Virus record (IMG/VR): IMGVR_UViG_3300046809_000277
Location: 1 to 42,158 of that record
Length of the DNA stretch: 42,158 nt
From: a virus
Reading direction: 5' to 3' (one strand)
Of this stretch, positions 1 to 7,872 are shown piece by piece; the stretch's first letter is position 1, and each line of letters starts with the position of its first letter. Below the pieces are notes generated by a model that was not told the DNA's origin, searched no databases, and was given only the letters and a program-made list of their open reading frames with translations. Position numbers and translations under genes: made by a program.

Positions 1-127
1 ACGAGTCCGTGGGGGACTCCAAGCGGAGCTTGGGCATTTACCACACCATCCTTGCTCGACCGGCGGCGGCGAACAGGTCTTCCTCGGAGGAAAGCCCGCC
101 GCTTCCTGCGTAGTAGTTGAGAGTGCG
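1..127. repeat. Terminal direct repeat (left copy), circular contig overlap
   Basis: These 127 bases are identical to the last 127 bases of the window (42032-42158). Each copy contains the end of the tape-measure gene and the start of the Dit gene (start codon at 35-37, equivalent to 42066-42068), so one operon runs straight through the junction. A 127-base overlap equals a common assembler k-mer length, so it more likely reflects a circular or circularly permuted assembly than a biological terminal repeat. Confidence 0.95.
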
Positions 128-2815
128 GCCCCCGCCTACGGCGTTGGCCAGCGATGCGCCGACGCCCACCGGACCGCCGTTGCTGAAGGCGTTGGCGATG
201 TTGAGCCCCATCTCGTGAACGGCGCCGATGGCCTGATGCTGCGTGCCGGTGACGCCCACCACGACACCGGCGACGATGTCCCGGCCGTGCTTGGCGAACA
301 CCCGCGACGGCGAGTGGCTGTCGATCGCGGCGGAGAAGCCGGAGGAGATCGCGTGTCCGAGGCTCCCGATGAGGTCGGTGACCTTGTGCCATGCGCCCTT
401 GATGCCATTGATGAGGCCGTTGATGACGTCCTCGCCCGCCTGTTCGAGCCACTTCACAGCGTCCTTACAGGCGTCCTTGATGACGCCGCCGAGTCCTGAC
501 AGCGCGTCCATGGCCTTACCGGGCAAGGACTGGATGAACCCGACCGTGGCGTTGACACCGGTCTCCACAGCCGACTTGGCGTCGTTCCACAGCGTTGTGA
601 ACAGACCGGCGACCTGTCCGGGCAGCGCCGTGAGGGCATTCCACGCGTCTTCGGCGAGGCGCTTGAAGAACCCCGTGACGTCGCTCCACAGCTTGCTCAC
701 AAGTCCTGTGACGTCGTGCCACAGCGACGTGAACAGAGCGCTGACCTGTCCTGGCAACGCTGTGAGGGCGTTCCACGAGTCAACGGCGATGCGCGTGAAG
801 AACCCCGTGACGTCACTCCACAGCGCGCTCACGACACCTGTGACGTCATGCCACAGCGACGTGAACAGGTCGCTGACCTGTCCTGGCAGCGCTGTGAGGG
901 CGTTCCACACGTCCAGAGCGATGCGCTTGAAGAACCCCGTGACGTCGCTCCACAGCGCGCTCACGAGTGCTGTGACGTCATGCCACAGCGACGTGAACAG
1001 GTCGGTGACCTGTCCGGGGAAGGCCAAGATTTCCTTGTACGCGAGGCCGAGGCCGTACCCGATCGCGAAAGCGAAATCCTTGAGGCCCTGAAGCGCGAGG
1101 CCGGGGAGCGCCTTGAGGGCGCCGAGGATCCAACCGGGAAGGTCGGTAAAGAACGTGACGACCGCGTCAACGCTGGTCTTCACGGCACCGACGATGGCGC
1201 CCCAGATCTCGGAGAAGAACGCGACGGTGCCGCTCCAAGCGTCCTGGATGGCGGCGACGCTGGTCTTGACGGCGCCGACGATGTCCGTCCAGATCTTTTG
1301 GAAGAACGCGACGGTGGCGCTCCATGCGAACTTGATGGCGTCCCACGCCAGGACGAACGGGGCGACGGTCAAGGCGATGTAGAACTTGGCGGCCGTGACG
1401 ATCCGGCCCCACACCTCGACCATGAACCAGTCGGCCAGACCGGAGAACAGCCCCTTGATGAACGCCCACGCGGCCGAAAACTCCTGACCCCACAAGGCGA
1501 GCTGACCGGAAAGCCAGTCCGTCATGAAATGCCAGGCGCCGGAAAAGATGTCCTTGACGCCCTGCCAGAGCAGCGACCAGTCACCCGTAAACAGGCCCTT
1601 GATCACCTTGAAGACACCCTCAAGGATGTCGAACGCGTCGCTGATCAGCTTCACGATGGTCTTAAAGACGATGCTGATGGTGTTGAGGATCGACGGGCCG
1701 AAGATCTGCCACAGCTTGCCGACGACCACGCCGAGCGTGTCGAGTGCGTCGCCGATCGCCTTGAATGCCTTCTGTAGCAACGGGACCAGGTTCGGAAGGA
1801 TTTCCTTCCGCAGCCGATCGAAGATCTGCGTGACGATCGGCTGAAGCACCGTCCACAGCCGTTCGCCCGCGGACACGATCCCCATGAACGACGGACCGAG
1901 CTTGGAGATCGGGCCGCTCGCGCCGCCAAAGCCCGTGAACAGGCCGGCGAGCTTGGGGCCGATCGCGTTGACGAACGTCTGCACCTCGGGCGAGCCGAGG
2001 GCGTTAGCGAGGTTCGCGACAATCGGCGTCAGCGCCTTGATGATCGGCATAGCGGCCGAGCCGGCGAGGCTGATGGCCGCTTCCTTGATGCGGTCGAACG
2101 CCCCGCCGATGCTGTTTGCACCAGCGGCGGCGTCAGCGCCACCGAAGGACTTCTCGATCTGGTCGCGCAGCTTGGGCAAGGCGTCCGAGGACAAGACCTG
2201 ACCCTTGGAGATCATGTTTTGCATCTCGCCCGTGGGCACGCCGTACGCCTTGGCGAGGAGCTGGAGCGCCGGAACGCCCTGCTCGGTCATCTGCAAGATC
2301 TCGTCAGACTGGATCTTGCCCTTGGCGGCCATCTGGCCCCACGCGCGGGCGAGGGCGTCGAGCGTTTCCGGGGTGCCGCCGACGCCCGCCGTCGCGTCGC
2401 CAAGGGCGGTCATGTCCGCCGTGACGTTCTTCACGGGGTCGCCCATGCCGACGAGGATCTGACCGAGCTTCACGGCCGAGCCGGTGTCCAGCTCGCTCGA
2501 CGTCTGCGCGAGCTTCTGGAGCTGATCGATCAGGGCGTTTGCGGCCGGCGCGCTGTGGAGAAGCGACGTCAGCGCCGTGGTGGCCTGCTGAATACCGCTG
2601 TCGAACTCCAACACGGACTTGCCGATGTCGAATGCCTTGGTGACGGCCAGGCCGATACCGAGACCGCCGAGGGTGCCTATCATGGCGGTGCCGAGGCCGG
2701 CGCCGCCGGACTTGCCGGCGCTGATCGAGGCGGTCTCGGTTTCGGCGTTCAGCCTTTTCTGGAACCCGTCAAGGTTCGGGATGATGCTGATGGTGGCGTA
2801 GCCGACGTTTGCCAC
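38..2815 (-). CDS. Tape measure protein
   Basis: Sets tail length and fills the tail tube of a siphovirus. About 925 residues, the longest gene present, directly after the G/G-T chaperones as in most siphophages. An N-terminal tape-measure-type domain (roughly residues 1-240) is followed by hydrophobic helical stretches, a block of 44-residue tandem repeats rich in LWHDV and LWSDVTGFF (about residues 590-740), and a C-terminal segment containing SHSPSRVFAKHG, common at phage tape-measure C-termini. The start is the GTG at 2815, preceded by AGGAGG six bases away; a longer reading frame upstream has no ribosome site and overlaps the preceding gene. The stop abuts the ATG of the Dit gene (TAAATG), so the two are translated in tandem. 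Confidence 0.95.
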   Translation of the reverse strand: MANVGYATISIIPNLDGFQKRLNAETETASISAGKSGGAGLGTAMIGTLGGLGIGLAVTKAFDIGKSVLEFDSGIQQATTALTSLLHSAPAANALIDQLQKLAQTSSELDTGSAVKLGQILVGMGDPVKNVTADMTALGDATAGVGGTPETLDALARAWGQMAAKGKIQSDEILQMTEQGVPALQLLAKAYGVPTGEMQNMISKGQVLSSDALPKLRDQIEKSFGGADAAAGANSIGGAFDRIKEAAISLAGSAAMPIIKALTPIVANLANALGSPEVQTFVNAIGPKLAGLFTGFGGASGPISKLGPSFMGIVSAGERLWTVLQPIVTQIFDRLRKEILPNLVPLLQKAFKAIGDALDTLGVVVGKLWQIFGPSILNTISIVFKTIVKLISDAFDILEGVFKVIKGLFTGDWSLLWQGVKDIFSGAWHFMTDWLSGQLALWGQEFSAAWAFIKGLFSGLADWFMVEVWGRIVTAAKFYIALTVAPFVLAWDAIKFAWSATVAFFQKIWTDIVGAVKTSVAAIQDAWSGTVAFFSEIWGAIVGAVKTSVDAVVTFFTDLPGWILGALKALPGLALQGLKDFAFAIGYGLGLAYKEILAFPGQVTDLFTSLWHDVTALVSALWSDVTGFFKRIALDVWNALTALPGQVSDLFTSLWHDVTGVVSALWSDVTGFFTRIAVDSWNALTALPGQVSALFTSLWHDVTGLVSKLWSDVTGFFKRLAEDAWNALTALPGQVAGLFTTLWNDAKSAVETGVNATVGFIQSLPGKAMDALSGLGGVIKDACKDAVKWLEQAGEDVINGLINGIKGAWHKVTDLIGSLGHAISSGFSAAIDSHSPSRVFAKHGRDIVAGVVVGVTGTQHQAIGAVHEMGLNIANAFSNGGPVGVGASLANAVGGGRTLNYYAGSGGLSSEEDLFAAAGRARMVW
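590..1022 (-). repeat. 132-bp tandem repeats inside tape measure gene
   Basis: Three and a half near-identical 132-bp units, each encoding 44 residues from LPGQV to WNALTA, recur at a 132-base step (the same short stretch is visible near 620, 752 and 884). Because tail length follows tape-measure length, gain or loss of units would alter the tail in fixed steps. The repeats are diverged enough to show they are not an assembly artefact. Confidence 0.9.
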
Positions 2816-2825
2816 GGGGTGCCTC

Positions 2826-3466
2826 CTATGTGGCCTCCTCGGCATTCCTCGCGGCCAGGCGCTCGCGCTGAGCCTTGAGGCGGTCGATGGTGGTGGCCTG
2901 CGTTTTGGCCTTGGCCTGCGTGCCGTTGCTCGGGTGCAGGGGGTGCGCCTCGCCGGTCAGCGCGTGGAATACGTCGGCGAGCAAGATGTCGGTGAGTGAC
3001 CAGCCGTAAGGGACGCCAGCCTGAGCAGCCCAAACAGCGCTACCGACCGGTAGTTGGTTGAGCAGGACGGCCGCACGTCGGGGCGAAAGCTCGCCGCGCC
3101 AGAGGTCTCCCAAGTCGACGCCGTAGAAGCGTTGGAAATCGGCTTCTACGGCGCCCGGGTACTCGTCGAGGGCAGCGGCGAGCCGCGTCAGTTTCCCGGG
3201 CCGACCGTGGCGGCCTGGATCGCCTCGAACAGGCTGACGAGGTCGGTGACCTTGCGGCCCTTGGCCTTGTACTTGGACCACTGCTCGTCGCCGAGCAGCG
3301 TTCGGACGGTGGCGATGATCTTCCCGTCCTCGAACGCCTCCAGCGTCTCGACGCCCCACTCGGACGCGGGCGGGACGGAGTAGGTCTGACCGTCGTGCTC
3401 GAACGAGACGTTCGAGCCGGTGGCGTCGGCCTTGGCGGGGGCGGACTTGCGAGCGGCGGTAGTCAT
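2826..3466 (-). CDS. Tail assembly chaperone G-T fusion (made by -1 frameshift)
   Basis: Longer of the two tail-assembly chaperones. Translation starts at the ATG at 3466, uses the frame of the 92-residue G protein, then slips one base back at GGGAAAC (3191-3197, minus strand) and continues as LTRLAAALDEYPG to the TAG at 2826, giving about 213 residues. The T part (about 121 residues) has the usual helical, arginine-rich C-terminal half. It has no convincing start of its own, and its stop overlaps the AGGAGG ribosome site of the tape measure gene. G and G-T together bind the tape measure protein and recruit major tail subunits in phages of this type. Confidence 0.93.
3188..3466 (-). CDS. Tail assembly chaperone G
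   Basis: Unshifted product, 92 residues, ending PGN just after the slip site. Ribosome site GGAGG lies seven bases before the ATG. It sits between the major tail protein and tape measure genes, the universal position of lambda G-like chaperones. The family acts in excess over G-T and is absent from the finished particle. The sequence is small, soluble and charged, with no membrane segment. A strong hairpin upstream (3514-3554) separates it from the major tail protein gene and probably keeps its transcript level below that of the tail tube subunit. Confidence 0.93.
   Translation of the reverse strand: MTTAARKSAPAKADATGSNVSFEHDGQTYSVPPASEWGVETLEAFEDGKIIATVRTLLGDEQWSKYKAKGRKVTDLVSLFEAIQAATVGPGN
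3191..3197 (-). promoter_or_regulatory. Programmed -1 frameshift site GGGAAAC
   Basis: On the minus strand the zero frame reads CCG GGA AAC TGA, a canonical X XXY YYZ heptamer (G GGA AAC) directly before the G stop codon. A one-base backward slip opens the T frame exactly here. Confidence 0.95.
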
Positions 3467-3513
3467 GGGGTGTCCTCCGTGGACAGGGGCGGGAAGGGGA
3501 AAGTGGGAAGGAA

Positions 3514-3554
3514 AGAGCCCGAAGCGCGCTTCCCACGGCCGCGCTTCGGGCTCT
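3514..3554 (-). terminator. Strong hairpin after the major tail protein gene
   Basis: A 15-bp perfect inverted repeat (AGAGCCCGAAGCGCG and its complement) with an 11-base loop follows the major tail protein stop by 17 bases. On the minus strand it is followed by TTCCTT rather than a full T-run, so it is probably a leaky terminator that leaves the tail tube gene the most abundant message. Confidence 0.8.
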
Positions 3555-3570
3555 GGTCTTGCGGGGCTGA

Positions 3571-4116
3571 TCAGCCCGTGACAACGCCGCTGACGTCGGT
3601 GTAGAGGGTGCCGTCAGACTCGGGGTACAGGACGACGGTCACCTCGTAGGCGACGAGGTTGGCCTCGGAGTCGACCACGTCGCCGACGCTGTCGAGCGTC
3701 GCGCGCAGGACGGTCCGGCGGCGGATCTTCAGACCGTCACGGACCTCGAAGCCGATGGCGAACTCGGTGTTCGTCGGGACGACCACGGACGCCGTGGTCA
3801 GGCCGGACGCGGTGGTACGCGTCGAGCCGGGGTTGATCAGAGCGAACACGGTGGCGTTGTCTTCCAACGCGATGAACTTGATGGTGCGCTTGTGCTTGCT
3901 CTTGGTCTTCTTGACCAAGATGCCGCCCCACGCGTAGAAGTCGTTCGAGGTGTCGGACCGGGCCTCGGTCAGCCCCTTGTCGCCGTCGAGCAGGCCCACG
4001 GCGTCCCAGCCGGACCCCCACGCGGTCGAAACGTCGGTCGGGCCGGCCGTGCCGGCGGGGGCAATGTAGACATCCGCGTTCTGCCACAGCGCGGCGTTCG
4101 TCAGGTCACCACTCAC
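3571..4116 (-). CDS. Major tail protein
   Basis: Tail tube subunit, 181 residues, in the usual length range. It begins VSGDLTNAALWQNADVYIAP, with the small hydrophilic N-terminus and beta-rich body common in actinophage tail tube proteins, including a segment on RRRTVLRATL and a KKTKSKHKRTIKF strand. Position between the tail terminator and the G/G-T chaperones supports the call. The start is a GTG preceded by AGGAGG at five bases, the strongest kind of site, fitting an abundant protein. It is followed by the terminator-like hairpin at 3514-3554. Confidence 0.88.
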   Translation of the reverse strand: MSGDLTNAALWQNADVYIAPAGTAGPTDVSTAWGSGWDAVGLLDGDKGLTEARSDTSNDFYAWGGILVKKTKSKHKRTIKFIALEDNATVFALINPGSTRTTASGLTTASVVVPTNTEFAIGFEVRDGLKIRRRTVLRATLDSVGDVVDSEANLVAYEVTVVLYPESDGTLYTDVSGVVTG

Positions 4117-4125
4117 GGTGTCCTC

Positions 4126-5037
4126 CTAGATCGGAACGGGTAGCAGGCGGGCCGCTACGGTGAACGAGCAGACAGGGAACTTGCCGCTCGGATCGGTGGT
4201 CGGGAGTAGGCCGGTCGAGCGGCCGTAGTGGCGCACGTTGGCGCCGTCGCCGTGCGAGGCGAGCAGTACGGCCCGCGCCCAACCGGCGAGGGTCCGGGCT
4301 TCCTCGGGCGTCGCGGCCCAGACGGTCACACGTACGGTGGCGGTGGCGTCGGCCGCGGTCTTGGACGTCTCGCTGTCGGACGCGACGACGCCATACGGGA
4401 GGCCAGGGCCGCCCGTGGCGGCCGTATTCGGGTCGCGGGTGCCCCAGGTGGGCGCGGCGCCGGCCGGGGGCGTGGCGGCGCGCAGGATGGCCAAGGTGCC
4501 CTTGAGCGGGTCGCCGAAGTCCCAGAGCGGGCCGTACGTCGGCGGCGGGGGCGGGGTGTCGGCGGCCGGCGCGAACGCCACGTCGACGAAATAGCCCGAG
4601 TTGGCGTAGAGCGTGGTGGGGAAGCCAAACCCCGTGCCGATCGTGAAGTGTCCGGCGCCCTGCGGCGCCGTCAGGTGCGCGGCGCCCGTGGGCACGTCGA
4701 AGGCGTGTTGTGAGGCCACGTAGCGCTTGAGCACTCCGGCGGCGACGACGTAAACCTGATTGGCGACCACAGCGACCGGAGTCGAGAGGGTCGCCTCGAT
4801 CCACGTTCCGCCGGGCTGGCCGACTGACCACGTGCCGGAGGCCAGCACGGACGAACCATCCGCGCCGAGTAGCTTCCAGTCGATCGGGTCCAGCGGCGCC
4901 GGACTCGACGTGAACAGGCGCACGGCGGTCACGTGTCCGTCAACGGTGGGCGTGAACTGCGTACCCACGGTCAGGCCGGTGCCGTCCTCGGCGTACGGCA
5001 CGGCCGGGAGGGAGGTACCGAAAACCGTCTCGGTCAC
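4126..5037 (-). CDS. Tail terminator with N-terminal DUF4082 domain
   Basis: A 303-residue protein in the tail terminator position, between the neck protein and the major tail protein. Residues about 1-165 match the DUF4082 pattern (ETVFG start, GTQFTPTVDGHVTAVRLF, a WIEATLSTPVAV strand, and a YFVDVAF ending), a beta-sandwich seen in secreted and carbohydrate-related proteins. A short proline run (PPPPPT) leads to a C-terminal part of about 130 residues with the VRVTVWAATPEEARTLAGWA core of tail terminator/completion proteins, which alone would be the usual size. The start GTG overlaps the upstream stop (GTGA). The fusion would place an adhesive domain at the head-tail joint. The terminator assignment rests on position and size. 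Confidence 0.75.
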   Translation of the reverse strand: MTETVFGTSLPAVPYAEDGTGLTVGTQFTPTVDGHVTAVRLFTSSPAPLDPIDWKLLGADGSSVLASGTWSVGQPGGTWIEATLSTPVAVVANQVYVVAAGVLKRYVASQHAFDVPTGAAHLTAPQGAGHFTIGTGFGFPTTLYANSGYFVDVAFAPAADTPPPPPTYGPLWDFGDPLKGTLAILRAATPPAGAAPTWGTRDPNTAATGGPGLPYGVVASDSETSKTAADATATVRVTVWAATPEEARTLAGWARAVLLASHGDGANVRHYGRSTGLLPTTDPSGKFPVCSFTVAARLLPVPI

Positions 5038-5306
5038 GGGTGGCGCTCCCTCAACTCGAAGCCGGCCGCCTCGACAGCCCGCGTCAGGATTCCGTGCGAT
5101 GCCTGTAGCGGCGCGGGAACCGAGATGCTGGCCGAGGTGCGGTCAGTGGTGAACTCGTGGATGGGGGCCGGGGCGTCCGTGCCGATCAGGTGGAATACCT
5201 CAGCGTCGATGTCGTCGATGGCGTCCCGCACAACGGCCCGGAACTTGGCGGACTTGAGGAGCTGCGCGATGCCCTTGTGGTCAAGTTCGACGTTCCCCTT
5301 GGCCAT
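5034..5306 (-). CDS. Neck / HK97 gp10-like head-tail protein
   Basis: A 90-residue protein beginning MAKGNVELDHKGIAQLLKSA. The conserved look of a helix-rich N-terminus followed by VVRDAIDDIDAEVFHLIGTDA resembles HK97 gp10-type neck proteins, which join the connector to the tail. The start at 5306 forms a TGATG overlap with the upstream stop; a frame extending to 5345 lies wholly inside the previous gene and is not needed. The gene's stop overlaps the GTG of the tail terminator gene. Family call is by position and general composition, not by a diagnostic motif. Confidence 0.65.
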   Translation of the reverse strand: MAKGNVELDHKGIAQLLKSAKFRAVVRDAIDDIDAEVFHLIGTDAPAPIHEFTTDRTSASISVPAPLQASHGILTRAVEAAGFELRERHP

Positions 5307-5587
5307 CAGGCACCGTCCGGGAGTCGTTCGAGGGTGACGGCCCACATGACGCGCTTGCCGGGCGGGCCGAGCGGCGTAGGGGCGTTCTTCACGGCGTAGA
5401 GCCCGCCGTGGACGCTGACGCGGTCGCGCGGGCGGATGTCGGCGGCCGGCGGGAGGAACAGCGCGGCCAGGCCGAGGACGGCGCCCTTGATGGCGGGGCC
5501 GGTTGCGGTCCAGCCGGCGGCGTTCGGGTTGCCGTAGGCGTCGGCCTCGGTCGCGCGCAGGATCGTGACGTCATCGGGGAACTTCAC
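5306..5587 (-). CDS. Head-tail stopper / head closure protein
   Basis: About 93 residues from the GTG at 5587, which overlaps the upstream stop as GTGA. In-frame GTGs at 5596 and 5602 are alternatives, and none has a strong ribosome site, so coupling to the upstream gene is likely. The sequence is beta-rich (KFPDDVTILRATEADAYGN, then RDRVSVHGGLYAVKNAP and MWAVTLERLPDGA), as in small SPP1 gp16-like stopper proteins that close the connector before tail joining. Family assigned mainly by size, strand pattern and gene order. Confidence 0.6.
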   Translation of the reverse strand: MKFPDDVTILRATEADAYGNPNAAGWTATGPAIKGAVLGLAALFLPPAADIRPRDRVSVHGGLYAVKNAPTPLGPPGKRVMWAVTLERLPDGA

Positions 5588-6060
5588 GGGCGCCACGTCC
5601 ACGGGATGTAGCCGGCGACGCGCCCCCGAACGTCGGGCTTCGACGTCAGGATGGAGCCGGTGCCGTGCCACGCGTGCGTGCCGGTGCCGTAGGTGGCGAG
5701 CCGGGCGGCGGTCAGGACGGTGCGCAACTCATCGGCCGTGAGGTAGATGGCGAGAGCCTGTTGGTTGTTGCTGTTGCTGTAGGTCGCGCCGTCCGCCGAG
5801 ACGGTCTCGCTGGCGTAGCCGTTGGGGTTGTTGTAGGCGCGCATAGCGATTTGCAGCACGACCACCACCACCGCGGGCGGGGCCTCGGGCGAGCCGGTCG
5901 AGTCGGTCCAATTGACGTGACTCTCGACGCGGACCAGGTCGGAGGCGTCCGCGATGGCGGCCTCGGCGCGGGCGAGGTCGTTGCCGGCGAGGGTGCCGGG
6001 GGTCAGCCCGAGGCGGACCTCAAGCGGCGCAACGGTCGCCAGCGGGGGAAGGGCAGACAT
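5584..6060 (-). CDS. Head-tail connector (gp6-like adaptor)
   Basis: 158 residues, first of the connector genes after the capsid. It opens with LATVAPLEVRLGLTPGTL and a run of short helices (ARAEAAIADASDLVRVES) followed by VVVVVLQIAMRAYNNPNGY, the layout of HK97 gp6/SPP1 gp15-like adaptors that bind the portal underside. Starts at the ATG at 6060, 17 bases after the preceding 46-residue gene. Its stop overlaps the GTG of the next gene. Confidence 0.72.
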   Translation of the reverse strand: MSALPPLATVAPLEVRLGLTPGTLAGNDLARAEAAIADASDLVRVESHVNWTDSTGSPEAPPAVVVVVLQIAMRAYNNPNGYASETVSADGATYSNSNNQQALAIYLTADELRTVLTAARLATYGTGTHAWHGTGSILTSKPDVRGRVAGYIPWTWRP

Positions 6061-6077
6061 CGCGGGGCCTCCGGGGG

Positions 6078-6218
6078 TTAGGCGTCGTACGCGGCGAGAG
6101 CGGCGGTCAGCTTGGCGCGGGCGGCGGCGATGCTCGCCGGACCGCCGGTCAGGAAGGCGCGCTCAAGCTCCTGGAGCAGACGCACGACCTCGTTCTGAGT
6201 GCCGGAAGTGGCGGCCAT
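6078..6218 (-). CDS. Small helical protein between capsid and connector
   Basis: A 46-residue gene, MAATSGTQNEVVRLLQELER at its start, ending in an alanine-rich helix and AAYDA. The ribosome site AAAGGA lies six bases before the ATG, and the gene fills the gap between capsid and connector genes exactly. The sequence predicts two amphipathic helices and no membrane segment. Similar very small genes occupy this slot in other actinophages; I know of no function. It could be a capsid accessory or connector cofactor. Confidence 0.7.
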   Translation of the reverse strand: MAATSGTQNEVVRLLQELERAFLTGGPASIAAARAKLTAALAAYDA

Positions 6219-6284
6219 GGGTCGTCCTTTCGAGGTGTCGAAGACAGGGGTGGGGTCGCCGGCCGAGGACAGCGACCCCCTGAT

Positions 6285-6302
6285 GCGCCCAACGTTGGGC
6301 GC
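6285..6302. promoter_or_regulatory. Perfect 18-bp palindrome GCGCCCAACGTTGGGCGC
   Basis: Full-consensus copy of the dispersed palindrome, lying seven bases after the capsid gene stop in the gap before the 46-residue gene. A short inverted repeat (GGGGTCGC ... GCGACCCC, 6252-6279) follows it in the direction of transcription. No -35/-10 pair is evident here, so a block on read-through is more plausible than promoter occlusion at this copy. Confidence 0.75.
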
Positions 6303-6308
6303 AGCCGG

Positions 6309-7229
6309 TTACGAGCCGGCGCCGTCGTTGACGCGCAGCACGAAGTTGACCGGGGTGCCGGTCGAGGACACCTGAGCGTTCATCAGCGCGGCGCCCGCGT
6401 AGACGTTGAGGATCTGGCGGTCACCCAGCGCGGCGGCGTCGTAGTCGCGGATCAGCCGGACCGGAACGCCACCCTGTGCCTGGATGGACGCACCGTAGGG
6501 CACGCCCTGCGGCACGACCGGCGCCCGCAGCGCCAGCGTGATCGCGTCGCGGTGGAAGAAGATCGCCTCGGTCGGCTGGAGCCGGTTGGACTCGATCACG
6601 TTGAACCCCGCGATGCGGGCCGCGCCCGTGTTCGCGAACGGGTCCGCCCCGCCCTCGGCGCCGACCGCGGAGACCTGCGCCAGCACGTCCGCGTACACGC
6701 CCGTGCCCACGGCCGCGTAGAGGCCGGTGGCCGGCGCCGCCATGTCGCGCAGGGTCTTGCGCGCGAGCAGGAACAGCGGCATGAGGGTGCCCACGGTGCC
6801 CATCGTGTAGATGGAATCGAGGGCGGCGGCCTCGGCGACGCTCTGGAGCTTGGCCACGACCAGGTTCTCGACCGCCTCGGCGACGGCGAGGGTCTGCGGC
6901 GCGAGCACCTGCGCGACGCCATCCTCGATCCGAAGCGTCAGGTCCTCGTCGGACAGCGCCACGGCCGAGTAGATGTTGGTGGACAGGCTGACGGGCTGCG
7001 TGGTCTCGGTCAGGCTGACGACGGTCAGCGCGGTCGCGGAGTCCAGGGCGCGGCTGGACGCGGTCAGCGCGGCCGGGATCCGGACGTTCACGGTCGCGCC
7101 GCGCTTGCCGGCGAAGTCCGACGACCACGAGCGATTGACGACGCCCGCAATGCTCATGTCCTTGGACACCAGCGCGGACGCCGTGGCCGACAGGTTGTCG
7201 GCCGCGATGGTCTTGAAAGTGTTCGCCAT
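6309..7229 (-). CDS. Major capsid protein
   Basis: 306 residues following the scaffold gene. The N-terminal part (SWSSDFAGKRGATVNVRIPA, then TTQPVSLSTNIYSAVALSDE) and the later GFNVIESNRL and RDAITLALRAPV segments are typical of P22-coat-like capsid proteins of actinophages, in which the P-domain strands carry such 'covalent-free' HK97-fold features. The ATG at 7229 follows a short gap of 15 bases after the scaffold stop. A perfect regulatory palindrome lies just past its stop. The capsid role is secure from order and composition; the exact subfamily is less so. Confidence 0.88.
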   Translation of the reverse strand: MANTFKTIAADNLSATASALVSKDMSIAGVVNRSWSSDFAGKRGATVNVRIPAALTASSRALDSATALTVVSLTETTQPVSLSTNIYSAVALSDEDLTLRIEDGVAQVLAPQTLAVAEAVENLVVAKLQSVAEAAALDSIYTMGTVGTLMPLFLLARKTLRDMAAPATGLYAAVGTGVYADVLAQVSAVGAEGGADPFANTGAARIAGFNVIESNRLQPTEAIFFHRDAITLALRAPVVPQGVPYGASIQAQGGVPVRLIRDYDAAALGDRQILNVYAGAALMNAQVSSTGTPVNFVLRVNDGAGS

Positions 7230-7244
7230 GGTGGCGTTCCTTCC

Positions 7245-7805
7245 TTAGATGAGGCGCTTGTGGACTCGGTCCGCGAGCGCGTAGGGGTCGAAGGCGTCCG
7301 GCGCGTCACTGGATTCGTGACCGGCGGTCAGCTTGGGGACGGGCTTGCCGGGGATGGCCTCGGCGGCGTCGTGCTTGGCTTGGGCGGCGACGCCGAGTCG
7401 GGCGGCGAGCGCTTCCGCGCGCGCGTCCAAGTCGTCATCGGAGACACCCGCGAGGAATGCGGCGTCCGCGGCACTCAGACCGTGCTTGCTCAGTACGGCC
7501 GTGCGCTTTTCGGCGGCCTCGCGGTCCGCGATGGCCTTCTCTGCCCGCTCCGCGCGCTCAACGGCGCGCTGAATCTCGGACTTCTCGGCGTCGGCGCGCT
7601 GCTGCGCGGCCTTCTCGAACTCGGAGACCTTGCCGGTCAGCTTCTCCTTGTCGCCTCGCAGGCCCTTGATGAGGGACCACGCGCGGTCGGCGTTGAAGTC
7701 GTCACCCCACGGCGGCGTTTCGGCCGGCGCGGTCGGCGCGGTCGAGGCGGCGGCGGGGTCCGGGGCCGAGGTGGCGTCCGGGGCGGCGGGGGCAGTTTCG
7801 GGCAT
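7245..7805 (-). CDS. Scaffolding protein
   Basis: 186 residues. It has a disordered Ala/Pro-rich N-terminus, then a long charged coiled coil (about residues 50-110, LIKGLRGDKEKLTGKVSEFE and following) and a helical C-terminus ending YALADRVHKRLI, the part that in scaffolds contacts the coat. AGGAGA precedes the ATG by ten bases. It sits directly before the capsid gene, as scaffolds do. No protease gene is present, so the scaffold is probably released rather than cleaved. Confidence 0.88.
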   Translation of the reverse strand: MPETAPAAPDATSAPDPAAASTAPTAPAETPPWGDDFNADRAWSLIKGLRGDKEKLTGKVSEFEKAAQQRADAEKSEIQRAVERAERAEKAIADREAAEKRTAVLSKHGLSAADAAFLAGVSDDDLDARAEALAARLGVAAQAKHDAAEAIPGKPVPKLTAGHESSDAPDAFDPYALADRVHKRLI

Positions 7806-7872
7806 GGTGGTTGCGTCTCCTGGACGTGGTTGCGCGCTGGACCTGCCATCACGCGGGGGTTGGGGTTGGGGC

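Noticed and set aside
594-1022. A CRISPR array in the regularly repeated stretch
   Set aside because: The repeats are 132 bp, contiguous and in frame in the tape measure gene, with no short palindromic repeats or spacers.
2826-3584. A separate 252-codon gene covering the T frame
   Set aside because: The upstream part overlaps G in another frame without a start signal; the GGGAAAC slip site explains T as an extension of G.
6285-6302. AACGTT palindromes as simple transcription terminators
   Set aside because: The perfect copies lack U-tracts and have almost no loop, many copies are inside genes, and several overlap promoters. An operator reading explains more of them.
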